DNA from: Austropuccinia psidii
Taxonomy: Eukaryota > Basidiomycota > Pucciniomycetes > Pucciniales > Sphaerophragmiaceae
Reading direction: 5' to 3'
Length of the DNA: 64,000 bases
Assembly: GCA_023105745.1 (NCBI GenBank)
Contig: JALGQZ010000003.1
Span: 40,005,185-40,069,184 of the forward strand
Every line of letters starts with the position of its first letter. The stretch's first letter is position 1. Position numbers and translations under genes: made by a program. The notes below the pieces were generated by a model, which worked only from the letters and a program-made list of their open reading frames with translations, was not told where the DNA came from and ran no database searches. Below are positions 11,141 to 22,968 of this stretch, piece by piece.

Positions 11141-12440
11141 ATGTCACAAAATTTCAAAAAAGGACCTAGAAAGCCATGGAGGGAAAAGCTTCACCTCAAA
11201 ATGAATGGGAAGAGAATTCTGGTTGGGATGAAAAAGGATGGACAGCTTTAAACTACAAAATTGAAGAAATTGAAGAATAATTCAATTACATGGGAAAACA
11301 AATTGATTAACAAGGAGAAGATTTATTTAAAATATGGGATACATATCTTGGTCTTTAAGAGTTGTTCAATTTCTCATAAATAATTCAAAATCTTAAATAA
11401 TCTCAATATTAGAAAGAGCTTGTGGGATTTTATCTCTCAAGATTGAAATTTTTAGAATTACTTACATATCAGGGTATCATAAGGATTTAGGAAACATTTA
11501 TTGGGGAGAGGATAAATCAAAATATGCAGAATGAAGAAGAAAAATACATTTTGGGTATTTGGAAGATTCAAGAGGGCTTTTGTTGGACCTATTGGGAATA
11601 GAAGAAGGAAGAATTCTGTGGAAGTGTGGAAAGTATTTTGTAGAAAATGCCAATTGGGATATTTTATGGAAAGATGTTTTCGGAAACAGTACCATCAGTT
11701 TCAAGGTTCAAAATTATGATTTCAATAAGAAAGATTTAAATATTATTTGGGAACACTTATTTATTAAGAAGAATTCAAGAATAAAAAAGGAAATTCACAG
11801 CAAAAATTAAGAAAAAGCTCATGAAAATAATTTAGACAAATATGACTAAAAATTCAAAAAAACAATTTGGCTCATGTTATGAGTTCTCAATTTAACACCA
11901 AAAGAATCATAAAAATTTATTCAAAAATTAGGATATCTATTAGTATTAAAGAAAATAATTCAAATTAAAAATTCTCAAGATTTATTCAAAATGTAAAACT
12001 ATCATGATTTTATTTTAATATACAAAACAGGGGTGGTTATCTGTTCTTATTCCACCTCAAATCAAAAAAAAATGGCAAATGCTTTGAGAATTGTGGGCCC
12101 AGTTACCTCAATAAATTCCTTAAAAAAAGAAGAAATAAAAAAAATAACATTGGAGGATAATAAGAAGATTTTCTATTAATTCAAACTCACATTGATTACT
12201 AAATGGATCTTACCAGCCTCAACCAGATTATAAAATCAAAGGTCCTCTTATTACTAGTGCTCAAAAAATAAGTATTCAATTCATCATTATTCTCATCAAA
12301 ATAATGAAAAATTATTGCTTTTCTTGAAAAAGGACCAGTTTATTATTTTTCCAAAAGTGGAAACATATTTTCATCAAAATTCCAATATAAAACCATTGAA
12401 AAAAACACCACCAAAATATTCTGCCAAGACAAAACTAACA
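11141..12440 (+). pseudogene. Decayed plus-strand gene remnant of unknown function
   Basis: From ATG at 11141 (MSQNFKKGPRK) the frame shifts by one base into ASPQNEWEENSGWDEKGWTA, then continues through many stops. Recognisably protein-like pieces lie at 11525-11710 (for example EEKYILGIWKIQEGFCWTYWE) and near 12030-12110. I do not recognise the family. It lies downstream of the truncated family B pol region and upstream of an antisense coding region. Whether it belongs to the element or to a broken host gene cannot be decided from the sequence. Confidence 0.3.
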
Positions 12441-12446
12441 CAAAAA

Positions 12447-13470
12447 TTAATAAAAAAAGAGAGAAGTGAAGTTCATCCTTAAGATAAAATTATCAATAAA
12501 TTTCTGGGAATTAATATAAAAAAACATGCACAATTGGATATCATTATGACAGCTTGTTTTTTGAGTACCTAAAGAATATTTTCTGTTGATATAATTTGGC
12601 TTCCTTTTTTTCACAGGTTTGGGATAGGTTTTCTGAGGAAACGCAGGAGTCTTGGGAGAAATTGGGATGGTTCTGGAGGGAGAATCCAGCTCTCTTCCTT
12701 CATCAAGATTTTGTTTATGGGAAGAATCTGGAGGTGGAATATTGAAGGGGGAAGAATCCACTTCAATAAATCCAATTGAAGTATCTTCCAATGTTATGGA
12801 AACAGGGAATTTAAACTCACTATAAAAAGAAAATTTTGGAGATTAAGGTCCAAATAATGTTGGGGATTCAAACTTACTATGAGGTGAAGACGAATCAAGA
12901 CTGGAATTAAAGACAGGTGATAAATCAGAATATTTTACAGCTATAGGCCTATTAGGAAGTGAATTCAAAGAAGATGAGCTATCAGAACTAATCAATGAAA
13001 CAGACCCCTCAATAAATAATGCAGGTGAAGAATCATTTTCACAATTTTCTAATGAGTTGTCATTGTTGCATGGCTCAAGAGCAGGAGGAGACTTTTGTGA
13101 AATATATTCTGAGGAGAATTAATTGCCATCAATTCGGTTTAATGCAGGGGGAGATTGAAAATAGGATGGATCATGCCAATCTGAAGGATTATCAAAAGAA
13201 GCTGTAAATTCCGAAGCAGGGTGTGATGGAAAATAGGATGGTACATTCAAATCTGCAGCAGTATCAAAAGGTGTTGTAGATTTGAAAGCAGGGGGAAGGG
13301 GAAATAGGATGGACTATGAAAATCTGGGTGAGTATCAAGAGGTGTGGTGGATTTTCAAGCAAGAGGAGAATCAGAAAATGTAGCAGCAGGAAAGTGTTTC
13401 TCAATCCAATCATCAATTAAGGAAGCAGAAGTATCATTAAAGAGGGTTGAAGATGAAGAATTTATTTGTT
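12447..13470 (-). pseudogene. Antisense Ser/Pro-rich repeat-containing gene remnant with intron-like segment
   Basis: Reading the minus strand from about 13470, a Ser/Pro-rich protein appears. It has about 24-residue repeats built on PSYF, a Pro-rich spacer, PPAF or HPAS, and a TTPFDT-like block (about 13150-13395). A long Ser-rich open part follows (about 12880-13100), then a basic tail near 12570-12620 (YPKPVKKRKPNYINRKYSL). Between the last two lies a 58-bp segment with GTAAGT at one end and TTTTTATAG at the other (12820-12877). The flanking frames do not join cleanly and one frameshift and stops are present, so it is decayed. No known family. It is antisense to the family B copy upstream. 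Confidence 0.4.
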
Positions 13471-13499
13471 TAGTAACCAACACTTGAAAAACTCTTGAT

Positions 13500-15640
13500 A
13501 ATAAAAGGAGAATAATAATGAAGGGAGCAAATCACTTATATATCAAAGTGATATTCAACAGTAGCTTCAAGAATAAAACACCAAGCTTAAGAAAATGAAG
13601 ATAATTCAATTAAATTAAGAAAATATTACTGGAAATTTTGATTTATACAATATCTACAAGCCCAGAGCTCTTAAAATGATGATATAAGTTTCATCCACTA
13701 ATTCCCATATTAAAAGCCACAGAAAAACTGATATAATACTTTTACCAACAGAAAGAATGAAGCCAAAATTAGTGGAACAGCATTAAAAAATTGTATATCC
13801 TTTTCAGAAGATCTAATACAGCAAAAATAAATAAAAAACAGGGCAAAATGAATAAAGTATTCTCATAAAATGTAGATACATAGGATAATCTCAATATTAA
13901 AATGGAATAAAGACAATTAGCCACAAAAGAAAAGAAAAAAACAACATTTTTACTCTGTGTAACAACTTAAGGCCCAAACAAGTTGGGTTTAGAAAGTCAT
14001 TCACAGGCAGGCATCCATCCAGAATTTGGGTTTGTACTTCTCAAATAAAAATAAAGGTTCAGAACCCTCAATCACATCAAGATTCTAAAAATCAATTATA
14101 TATTACAGAATCAAGGAACACAACAATACCAAGCTGGCTCAAGGCTCAGAATATGCTACCCAGCCTGGGTACCCTATTCTCAAAGCTGAAAGGTCCAGAA
14201 GCAGTATTACTTCCAGAGGGGGTAATTGAACGTATTTCAAAGGTGGAACTGGAAAGTGAATTTGATTCACTAACCACTACACACAGTGGGAAGTCAGCTG
14301 AAGCTGCAGCTGCAGCGTGGCACCAACCCCTAAGCCTGTATGGACCTGTGCCTGAGGGGGCCATCTCACCCAGCAGCTGATGCTACCTAAAGAATCTCTA
14401 ATTTATCAACTTTTAATCTATTGTACCTCAGAAATTCTGCCTGATACTACTCATCATGTAATCAATTCAGCTATTCAACTCAGGGGTTTGACTAGCCATC
14501 ATTTTGTAATAAGTCACCTATTTGACTCAGTGGGTTGTCTGATGCCTTTTCTAGCCCATTGAAACATTCCTTTTCACTTTCTCTTATCTCTATAAAAAAA
14601 CATCCTTCAACTCAATCTCAAAACCAATCTGGCTGGACATTACACATATGCCATTCAAGCTTTTATTTGACTATGTGATATTTTTTTCCTGGTATATCCA
14701 TATTGAAATTCAAGCTTGAATCTCTGTCTCTCTAATTTAGCTCTACTTCTCCTTTTCATAGATGAGCTATGGTTATGATTTAGAATACACTAAAAGGAAA
14801 AATTTCCAAAATAACAAGATAGAAGATGTGAAGAGCCCCCTTGCCACTAGGGAAAAACAGCTTTACATATTGCTTCAGAATATTGAAGAATTAGAAGTGA
14901 AGGTTTGAAGTAAACATTTTTTCAACAATTCAATAAATTCTGAAGCCATTCCCAGAGCTACAAAGGATATTCATCAACCTCATAAAAAAGAAAAGGAAAA
15001 AATTAACAGAAAAAAAATGTACCTCAACCAATCATCATCAACAAAAGCCAACTCTAACGACCACATCTCCCAAATGCAGTCCTAATAATTCGCTCATGAG
15101 CAAAGTACAAGAAAATTTTGAACACAAAAAATTAAGTTTTTTGATTCATTTATTGAAAAAAATTCTTTCTAAAAAAAATTCTTTGTGTGAAAAGCAATTT
15201 ATGTGTATATTGGAATGTTGTGAGGTATGACCAAAAAAAAAATGTTCCCCTTTAACCCAATTTTTCTCTTTTGAAGGAATTCTATGATCAATTTTCAATA
15301 AATGAAGAAATTTTAGAGGCTTCAAACACTACCTCAAATTTCAGCCTTATTAATTGGACTGAGGTCCAAAATCTATGTGATGCCTGTGCAAGATGTAAAG
15401 AAATAGGAAAGAATATAGTTAACTTGCAAGAGCTCTATATTTTATACAGTCATTCAATTTCAGATAAAGTTTGTATTTGCATCTGAGGGCTGGACCTTGA
15501 AGAAGCCCCTTATTCTTTATATAACAAAGCATGTCAACTCATTGCAATAACAAGTTTCTGTCAAATTTCCAGTAGTGGTACCTATCAATACATGTGGGCT
15601 AGCTTCTAATTCCTCAATGATACTTTATTTATTTGCTCCA
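13500..15640. other. Region with short protein-like fragments, no assigned gene
   Basis: Two fragments stand out. At 14153-14380 a plus-strand frame carries a Glu/Ser-rich stretch followed by GKSAEAAAAAWHQPL; a related stretch lies inverted at about 22831-22935. At 15271-15486 a plus-strand frame (MKEFYDQFSINEEILEASN...) runs to a stop at 15484-15486, and the sequence beyond it still looks coding (EEAPYSLYNKACQLIAITSF, to about 15600). The latter looks like a piece of a real cytosolic protein but I do not recognise it. The rest is AT-rich. Confidence 0.35.
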
Positions 15641-15647
15641 CATACAA

Positions 15648-17066
15648 TGTCAGCCGGTGACTCAAAACCAGAGCACAAGCATGACAGCCAAATACCATAA
15701 ACCAATAGTAAAGCCAAGATGCCACCAAGACATGGAGCTGAGCCAAATCAACTCAAAAGGTATCAAAAAAAGAGGAAAATAACCTCTTTCTAAATATACA
15801 AGTCCCATCATCATAGGACAAAGAATAACAAAGTTATTCCTGCTCAAAGCTATTGCTGAGCATAAACCTTAATTTTCACCTCTCATTTGAAATCTAGAGG
15901 AAGAAGCTTAGGCCCATCAAATGGGTATTCAAATTGAAGATTTAAGTCAGGGTTATCCAATGGTACTAGCCAAACTGAGCTAGCACCGGAATTACAGAAG
16001 TTATGACCAAAATAAGGTCAAAAAAGGGTGATTAAAATATTCACCTCTGATCTAACTTCTACAGTTTTAGTGTGAGATACCTAAAGTGGTGTCTTTTTGA
16101 AAAGAGGAAAATAAGGGCTATCTAATGGTGCCATCCATTTCCCCATATCTTATCAAGAACAAAAGATATGGAGAAAACAAGTTCCATACAGTTTTTGGAC
16201 AGATCATAAATGTGTACAAGAAAACGTGTTCATGGCATAACTTTGCCATATTTAACAAGAACCATACCAAATGAGGTACCATTGTGTATATCACATCCAG
16301 GGCTACACAATGAACCAAGTTTGAGCTCAATATCTCAAAAATGGATAAAGGTATAGCAGTTTTAAGGTTAAAATCCCACAGTTTGGCCAATACAGCGTTA
16401 CAGTGGGATACTATCCCATAAGTATGATTATGATGTGTCAAACAGACAAATAATCTTGGTTATACTTCAATACCTCATAGTTAAGTCAAATACAGAGGTC
16501 CATACAGGTTCTGTACAGCTTCTGATGCGTCAGAAGCACCATAACACACCTGTAAACTCCATTGGTGATAGTTTTCACCCTGTATAGGGTAAAAATAACT
16601 ACTTGTGGTTCTTAAACCACATTTCCACCCAGTAATAGTCTGTATTGAGTGTATAGAACCACAAACTAGCCCACAGCAGTGAGAATTTTCACTCTGTGGT
16701 TGTTTGCAGAGGTAAACCACCTCCCACTACCCCAGAACAAGATAAAAGGACGCTTTTCCTCACCAGGAAGCTACTACAGCATCCTGTTATTAATATTCTT
16801 ATGTGTTATAGCTTCTTGCAAGAAATGGTACCCTTAGAATTTAACAGGTTATAATTATATGCTGTAATTATTGTAGGGTTTGTTGTTGTAAGCCAACAGG
16901 CAAACCCTGCACCCAGGGCTATCAGCAGTACTCACCATCACTAAATTATTTGAGTATAGCCCTTTTACTCATATTCTCACTTTAATATCATCATTATTTT
17001 TGTGTCACACTCAGAGTTATAGCTTTTATTATCACTTTGAAACTATATCATAGAGTCACCCTGATA
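15648..17066 (+). repeat. Family A solo LTR
   Basis: A 1419-bp LTR starts TGTCAGCCGGTGACTC and ends GTCACCCTGATA, where the usual terminal CA has mutated to TA. It is flanked by a perfect 5-bp duplication, TACAA, at 15643-15647 and 17067-17071. Internal landmarks match the other family A LTRs, including the TGTGGTT...AACCACA hairpin (16604-16621) and the CCAGGGCTATCAGCAG block. There is no coding sequence on either side belonging to the element, so this is a solo LTR. Confidence 0.92.
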
Positions 17067-17071
17067 TACAA

Positions 17072-18470
17072 TCACTATTTTAACTATCTCATGGGGTAAA
17101 AATACAAAAAAAGACTTAGGAAGGCAAAAATAATAACCATGAGGAAAAGAAAGTAGCTCAAAGGGTAAGCAGTTTTTCTTTCTCACTTCACTGAGAAATA
17201 TGCTGACCGAAGATTATTGGTATTTCTTAATAGCTCAATGCCCAATGATGCCATTTTGCTTTAGCCAGAAAATATACAATAAGATATCTGAAGGTCTTGG
17301 AAGACATAAACTCTCACATCAATGATAAATAAAGCCCAAAATATGGTGTTTACCTTGTGAAAACACTAGGTTATTGATCCCAAAGTGCTAGCATCTTTTT
17401 TTCAAGAACTTGGATAAAATAATTACTCAAGCTTCACCAGTAAGAAGCCAAATACCCTAGAAAAGAGTTTTAAACCACCCCAAAGTCCCAATCCCCTCCA
17501 AATTTTTCAAAACACCATAAAGACTTCCCCTTTATTTTAATGATATTGAGTTGTTCAACAATTTTTATCATTCAGAAAGTTTTTTTTCAGAAAACAAAAA
17601 AAAGCTTTGCTTTTATCCCAGCTAAAAAGAATCAATACATACAGAATCTTCATCATCCTGATGAACAACTTGTAGATGTATCATTAAATGAAAAGTATTG
17701 GGAGGAACAACCGAGAAGTATAACTTGTCCCATGAGTTCGCTCAAAGCTCTTATGATTATGAAGACATCAATGAAGATTGTTATTCCATTTATTGAAGTC
17801 TTATTGATTTTCAATATATCAAAGTGGAGTTTGAAAACACGAGGCTCAATATAGATTTCCCAAGCTCAGACAACAATATAAGCGATTACAATGATGAGAA
17901 TATGGAAGATGTTCTTGAGCCAACATGAAGTATGGGTAATAAAATTTACCTAAGAAAAGAAATTGCCTCCAGGTTGTGGCAGTGATAAGCTTAAATCTCG
18001 TTTTCTTATGTATATATTTATTAGAAACACATGTGCTTTTATTTATTTTATTCTAATCAGGATCACAGGTCGTTATAGATTGCTGTTGGTTTTCTGGTTT
18101 TCTTATTTGATTTAAATGATTTTTTTATTTATTTTTAAAATGTATTCCCAAACCACTTTCAGATTCTGGAATGAAAATGCTTGTGTTTTCTTATGCTTGA
18201 ATAGTACTTTTCTTAGGAAAGTTTGTCATTTTCCATTTTGGAAGAACCACGCTGAAATAAAAATAATGATTTTTGAACAATATTTTGGTATTGTATTTTT
18301 ACATCAAAACAATATTCACATAGTTTATTTGGTTTATATTTGGATTCAAATTTACATTGGCATAAAAAAAACATTTGAAAAACTATAATGCCTTAAAAAT
18401 AGTTTTGAAAATGCAGGTTGGACTAAAAAACTATTTCAAGAGGGTTTATTGTCACAAAATGCATCTTAAA
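17072..18470. other. Unassigned AT-rich stretch
   Basis: The largest open frame, 17540-17854 plus, gives 104 residues with no recognisable domain. A following acidic stretch (about 17820-17930, reading SDNNISDYNDENMEDVLEPT in a shifted frame) suggests a fragment of an eroded gene. Nothing else can be supported here. Confidence 0.35.
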
Positions 18471-18479
18471 AACCTATCT

Positions 18480-19700
18480 GTAAAAAAATATTTATAATGT
18501 ATTTTTCCACAAGAATACATGTTATAATGCATTTTTCCATAATAATACATTCTCAATTTAAAATATGTTTTACAAATTTATTTTCCATTGAAATACTTTT
18601 TACGATGTATTTTTGTTGATAAAATAGAGTTTACAATGAATTTCCACTTAAAAATACATTTTACAATTTATTTTTGTTTGGAAATAGATTTTGAAGGTAT
18701 CTTTCAAAGAATACAATTTAAAAGGTATTTTTACTTCAAAATGCATTTTATAATGTATTTTTCTTTAACAAAATACATTTTACAATTCATTTTTGCTTAA
18801 AAATGAATTTTATAATGTACTTTTCTTTAACAAAATACATTTTTCAATTCATTTTTTCTCAAAAATGAATTTTACAATGGATTTTCGTTTATGAAATACG
18901 TTTTAAAATTTATTTTTTTGGAATTGAAGAAATAAATTTCACAATTATTTTTACATAAAAATACATTTTTTAAAAGGTATCTCTACTTAGAAATACATTT
19001 GAAGAGGTATTTTTACTTAGAAATTTATTTTAAAATGAATTTCCGTCTAAAAAATATTTTTTAAAATATATTCTTGTTTGAAAAACACATTTTAAAAGAT
19101 ATTTTTACTTAAAAATGCATTTTAGGATGTATTTTCACTTAAAAATACATTTTACAATGTATTTTCACTCAAAAGGACTTTTTCCATTTATTTTCACTCA
19201 AAAATACTTTTTAAAATGTCTTTCGACTTAAAAATATGGTCTTGAATGCATTCTCCCTTAAAGAGACATTTTTCAATGTATTTTCCCATAAAAATACATT
19301 TTATAGATTTCAAATAAATATTTTCCTTTCAAAATACACTTTGCAATGTATTTTCCTTTGAATGGATGTTGAAAAATATTTTTGTATAAAATATATGTTT
19401 GGATATTATTATGAATAAAACTAAGTTTCCCAAACTGTTTTGGCAGGAAATTGTTTTTTAAAATTTATTTTTTATTAAAATTACATCTGCCAATATATTT
19501 TGAAATAAAAAGGTATTTGAAAAAAGTATGTTCGGCTCAAATATAAAATACACAAATCATTATAGCTTAACAATAACTTAACCAAACTAATTTGTCTTCA
19601 AAATACTTTTTCAATATTTTTTGTCTTAAATATACATCTTCGAGTTTTTTTATAAAAAAAAACATAATTTTCAATACATTTTGCTGAAAAAAGCATATTC
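18480..19700. repeat. Array of about 38-bp AT-rich palindromic units
   Basis: Roughly 25-30 degenerate units recur, consensus-like TTTTCACTTAAAAATACATT then TTACAATGTA. Each unit contains an inverted repeat; the best example, 19142-19165, has arms AAAATACATT and AATGTATTTT around a TTAC loop with no mismatch. Units are clearest between 18480 and 19330 and fade by about 19700. A 70-residue frame within it (18588-18800) is only a translation of the repeat. The array lies beside the Tnp2-like transposase remnant. Confidence 0.75.
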
Positions 19701-20479
19701 ATTTTCAATGAAAATGTATCTTTTATAGTTTATGAATACTTTCTTACTTTGATTCTGTTCTTTATCAAAAAAACATTGGATTGTGCCATTAGAAATGGAT
19801 TTCAGCCCATAGAAATTCTTCTTATTAATTTATACAAACAAGCATAAATATAATTGAAAAAACACATAAATTGAAAATGAAAAAGAATCTAAAAAATAGT
19901 TAATTTGGGAGTTGGACCTGATTCATAATCCTTAAGAACATGCACCATTATGGCCGGATTCTTCTGACAAAAACTATATGCTTGGAGATTGCAATACATA
20001 CAAATTCCAGATACATTTTCTGCTTTCCCAAGTAAATTACTGAAGCTCTTTAAAAATGAAAAATTGATAACCTTTTCAAAATAGGATACAGTGTATTGGA
20101 CACATTATGTATTTTTTCATGGTTTTTAAATCTAGAAAAACATAAGTGTTATTGGTTGAATTAACTTTGGGAATGTGAGCTACATCACCATAAAATACAT
20201 CTGTGTGAGTGTTGTCATATTGAATAATTTTTTTTCCTTATTCAATACTTTGAAAATGCTGGGTCCTTTGCCTCACTCAAATTATCGTAATTCCTTTCCA
20301 TAATTAAGGAAAATATTTCCCCCCTTGGGACGTGGTAAGTTGCTATAATCACACATTTCAGAGGATTTGTTTTTCAAGAAGCCTAGAAGCTGAAGGTATA
20401 CAGACTAATAAAGCTGTAAATACAATTCAGGATCTTTGCATTTGAGCTTTTTTGGATGCAGAGGTGTTGTGGTGAAGAG

Positions 20480-22098
20480 AGGTTGCCGCCGATATTGTAT
20501 GCATAAAAAGCCAAAATAAAAGCAGTTAGTTCGCCTTTTAATTAAACACTTACAAAAATTTCAATTGCTTTGCAATCTCTGAAGAAATCCATTTAACCTT
20601 TCACCCGAGCTTTTATAGATGCCCCTCAAGGAACCCCACCATGAAAGTTGTCCTTTTACATGAAGTGCATGGTGATGGTTGGGATTTGTCTAGAAATTTG
20701 CAAATAGTTTCTGTGATGTTGTAAGATATTTTCATACTTTCTAAAAAATACTCTATCGTCTTTGGTTATTGAATGTGAGTTCAGTATATTTATAAAATCA
20801 ACCGGTGAGAAAAGGTTGTCAAGTAAGAGCACATTATATTTTGAGGATGATTGAGTTTTTTCAAGGTTTCCATGCAAAACATCAAGGGAGATAAATGATA
20901 AATAAATTGTAAATTATTAATTTGATTCACTGGCTTCTAATTTTCCCTCTTCGGTTTTCCCCACCTGAAGTTGTATTCTTGTCACACCAGTAGGTACAAC
21001 AACATCCTTTAACAATACCTTCAGCCTATTTACATTGCTGGAAGATAAGCCATTGATTTTTTGAGTAAATTCTTCAACCTCAATTAAATTTTCAGGTGTT
21101 GGGGTTTCGATCAGAATTATTTTCATATTTTTGTTCCAAACTCCACTTCCATTAATAAATGCAGTGATGGTGAAGGATCTCTTGAAAACACAAGTGGATA
21201 ATTCTGAGAGAAACATGATTGCCTGGCCCCAGTAAGGGAGATGGTTAAATTCAGACTAACTAATTCTATTTTTCTGTAAAATTTGACCAAATTCAAGTTG
21301 AAGTTTTGCTTGTTTGAAGGCATGTGATTAGTCCTTAACAGTTCATAATTTACATATCTCTCCAATTTCTAAGTGTTGAATGTTGTATTTTGTGCACTTG
21401 AACCAGGTGCAAAAGAAAGTCTCTGAGTGAGAGAAATACCCAGCTATCTTGTGTGTGGAAACAATTTCACCTATTAACCAGCCAAGCTTGGTCATTATCT
21501 TTTGGCCCTCTGGATGTTTTGGAGTTGTGGTGTTGATTCCACAGTTGAGTTTGACAAATTCATCAGCAAATTCACACAAAATGTTGCTAATTTTAATCCT
21601 TTTGGGCTGTTTGGGGGCAGGAAAAATATGCAATATAAACGTATATTCCATCTTACATTGCATTTTGGCTGGAATAATCAAGTTCAATGCTAGAAATCCA
21701 AGAGAAACTTTCTTTCCTACCTGTTTATTTCAGCGTTGCTTTAACCAATCTACAAAGCTAAAGGCTAATGGCGTTGCTAAATCTTGAGACCTTGGAGATT
21801 TTGGATAAATCTCATTCCATGCCTTTGACTTCTGATAATATGAGATTGGAGCTTTTTGAGAGTTTATTTGTTTCTTCCATAGCTCAATTGCATCTTAAAC
21901 CTGTGGTACAAACCACTTGAGCCAACAAGAAAGGTTTTGATGATTATAGATTGAGTGTGGCTTTTTGATTAGTAAGAAAGTGGAAGGATTGAGGATTATG
22001 TTTGGATAATATTTGTATTTTAGGAAAGGGATTAATAGTTGGAAAAATGAACTAGGATTAACTACAGAGAGGCGCTTGAGGAAATCCCTGGTAACCAC
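20480..22098 (-). pseudogene. Decayed Tnp2/CACTA-like transposase
   Basis: The minus strand carries an ordered set of transposase pieces with stops and frameshifts. They are: WLKWFVPQV (near 21900); a block ending FAPKQPKR-like PAPKQPKRIKISNIL (about 21600); ILCEFADEFVKLNCG; a GWLIGEIVSTHKIAGYFSHS block followed by FFCTWFKC (about 21400-21470); SEFNHLPYW (about 21240); and VVVPTGVTRIQLQVG then GKLEASE (about 20925-20985). From memory this order resembles basidiomycete transposases of the Tnp2 (Transposase_21) type, where a WSELNRLPYW-like segment and a VPTGVTR segment recur. Terminal repeats were not found. It is clearly inactive. Confidence 0.55.
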
Positions 22099-22099
22099 A

Positions 22100-22968
22100 A
22101 TTGGAAGAAACTATTTCAAGGTCATAGAGGCAATAGCACTTTGGGAAGCAAATGTGTTTCTCAAGTTAAGGATTAAAATTTAGTTACTTGACAATATTCT
22201 GCACATCTTTAGCAAGATTCAAAGTAACATTTTGGCTATTTATTTTGTCTTTACATACTTTAACAAGCTGTAGGATATACTCTATTGCAAGTTGACACTT
22301 TCAAAGACCAACACCACCAACTAATTGAAGCCATGCAATAACAAACAATAAGATTTCTGCATTAAATTAACGGTAATATTAGTTTTGTAGAATTTTTGAA
22401 TTTAAAAAAATTATGTTAATTACTAACGAATAAGTCCTGTGGAAATATTTATATTGTTTTTTTCAGATTTGTTACTTGCAGAAAACCCAAATGATTATTT
22501 CAAAGCCTTTTCAAAGCTATGTTCTGATAATTTGGGTTTTGAAGCAAGTTCTTTAATGCTATTATTTACATGTGAGGGTCTATCCCAATGTTTTTTGCAA
22601 GTTCTTTTAAAAGCAAGAATTCCTTGATATTGTTGGCTGGCTTCATTGGGAAAATGAAATTTTTGGCAGTAAAGACAGTTGCAAACTTCAATTATTTAAT
22701 GGTTAAAATAGAATAAAAAAGACAAATGGAGAACAGAAGTTAAAATATAAGATAAAAAAATGAAAGGAGTGGTTTGGGTCAGGTGAAGCCAAATCATACT
22801 AGAATGTAAAGCTACGGCTTACACCTTGGTTCACAATAGGGGTTGGTGCAACACTGCAGCTGCAGAGTCAGCTGCTTTTCCCACTGTGTACACTAATTCA
22901 ACTGATAGAATCAGTTTCACACCAAAAACCCATTCAAAAAAATTCAAAATTTGCTCCAAATAGCTTTT
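22100..22968. other. Region between transposase remnant and family A element
   Basis: Mostly AT-rich with no convincing gene. At 22831-22935 the minus strand reads GKAADSAAAVLHQPLL, related to the plus-strand stretch at about 14270-14335. The right end (22964-22968, CTTTT) abuts the 5' LTR of a family A element; its matching duplication would lie beyond the window. Confidence 0.35.

Noticed and set aside
14440..14620. Possible tRNA-like or polymerase III element (GGGGTTTGACTAGCC resembling a B box)
   Set aside because: The box does not fit the consensus well and no cloverleaf or A box could be arranged around it.
18588..18800. A 70-residue Phe/Ile-rich frame resembling a membrane peptide
   Set aside because: It is the translation of the 38-bp tandem array, with the repeat period showing directly in the peptide.
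18480..19700. Possible CRISPR array
   Set aside because: Units are contiguous and degenerate, with no uniform repeat alternating with unique spacers, and the sequence is fungal-like with eukaryotic elements.
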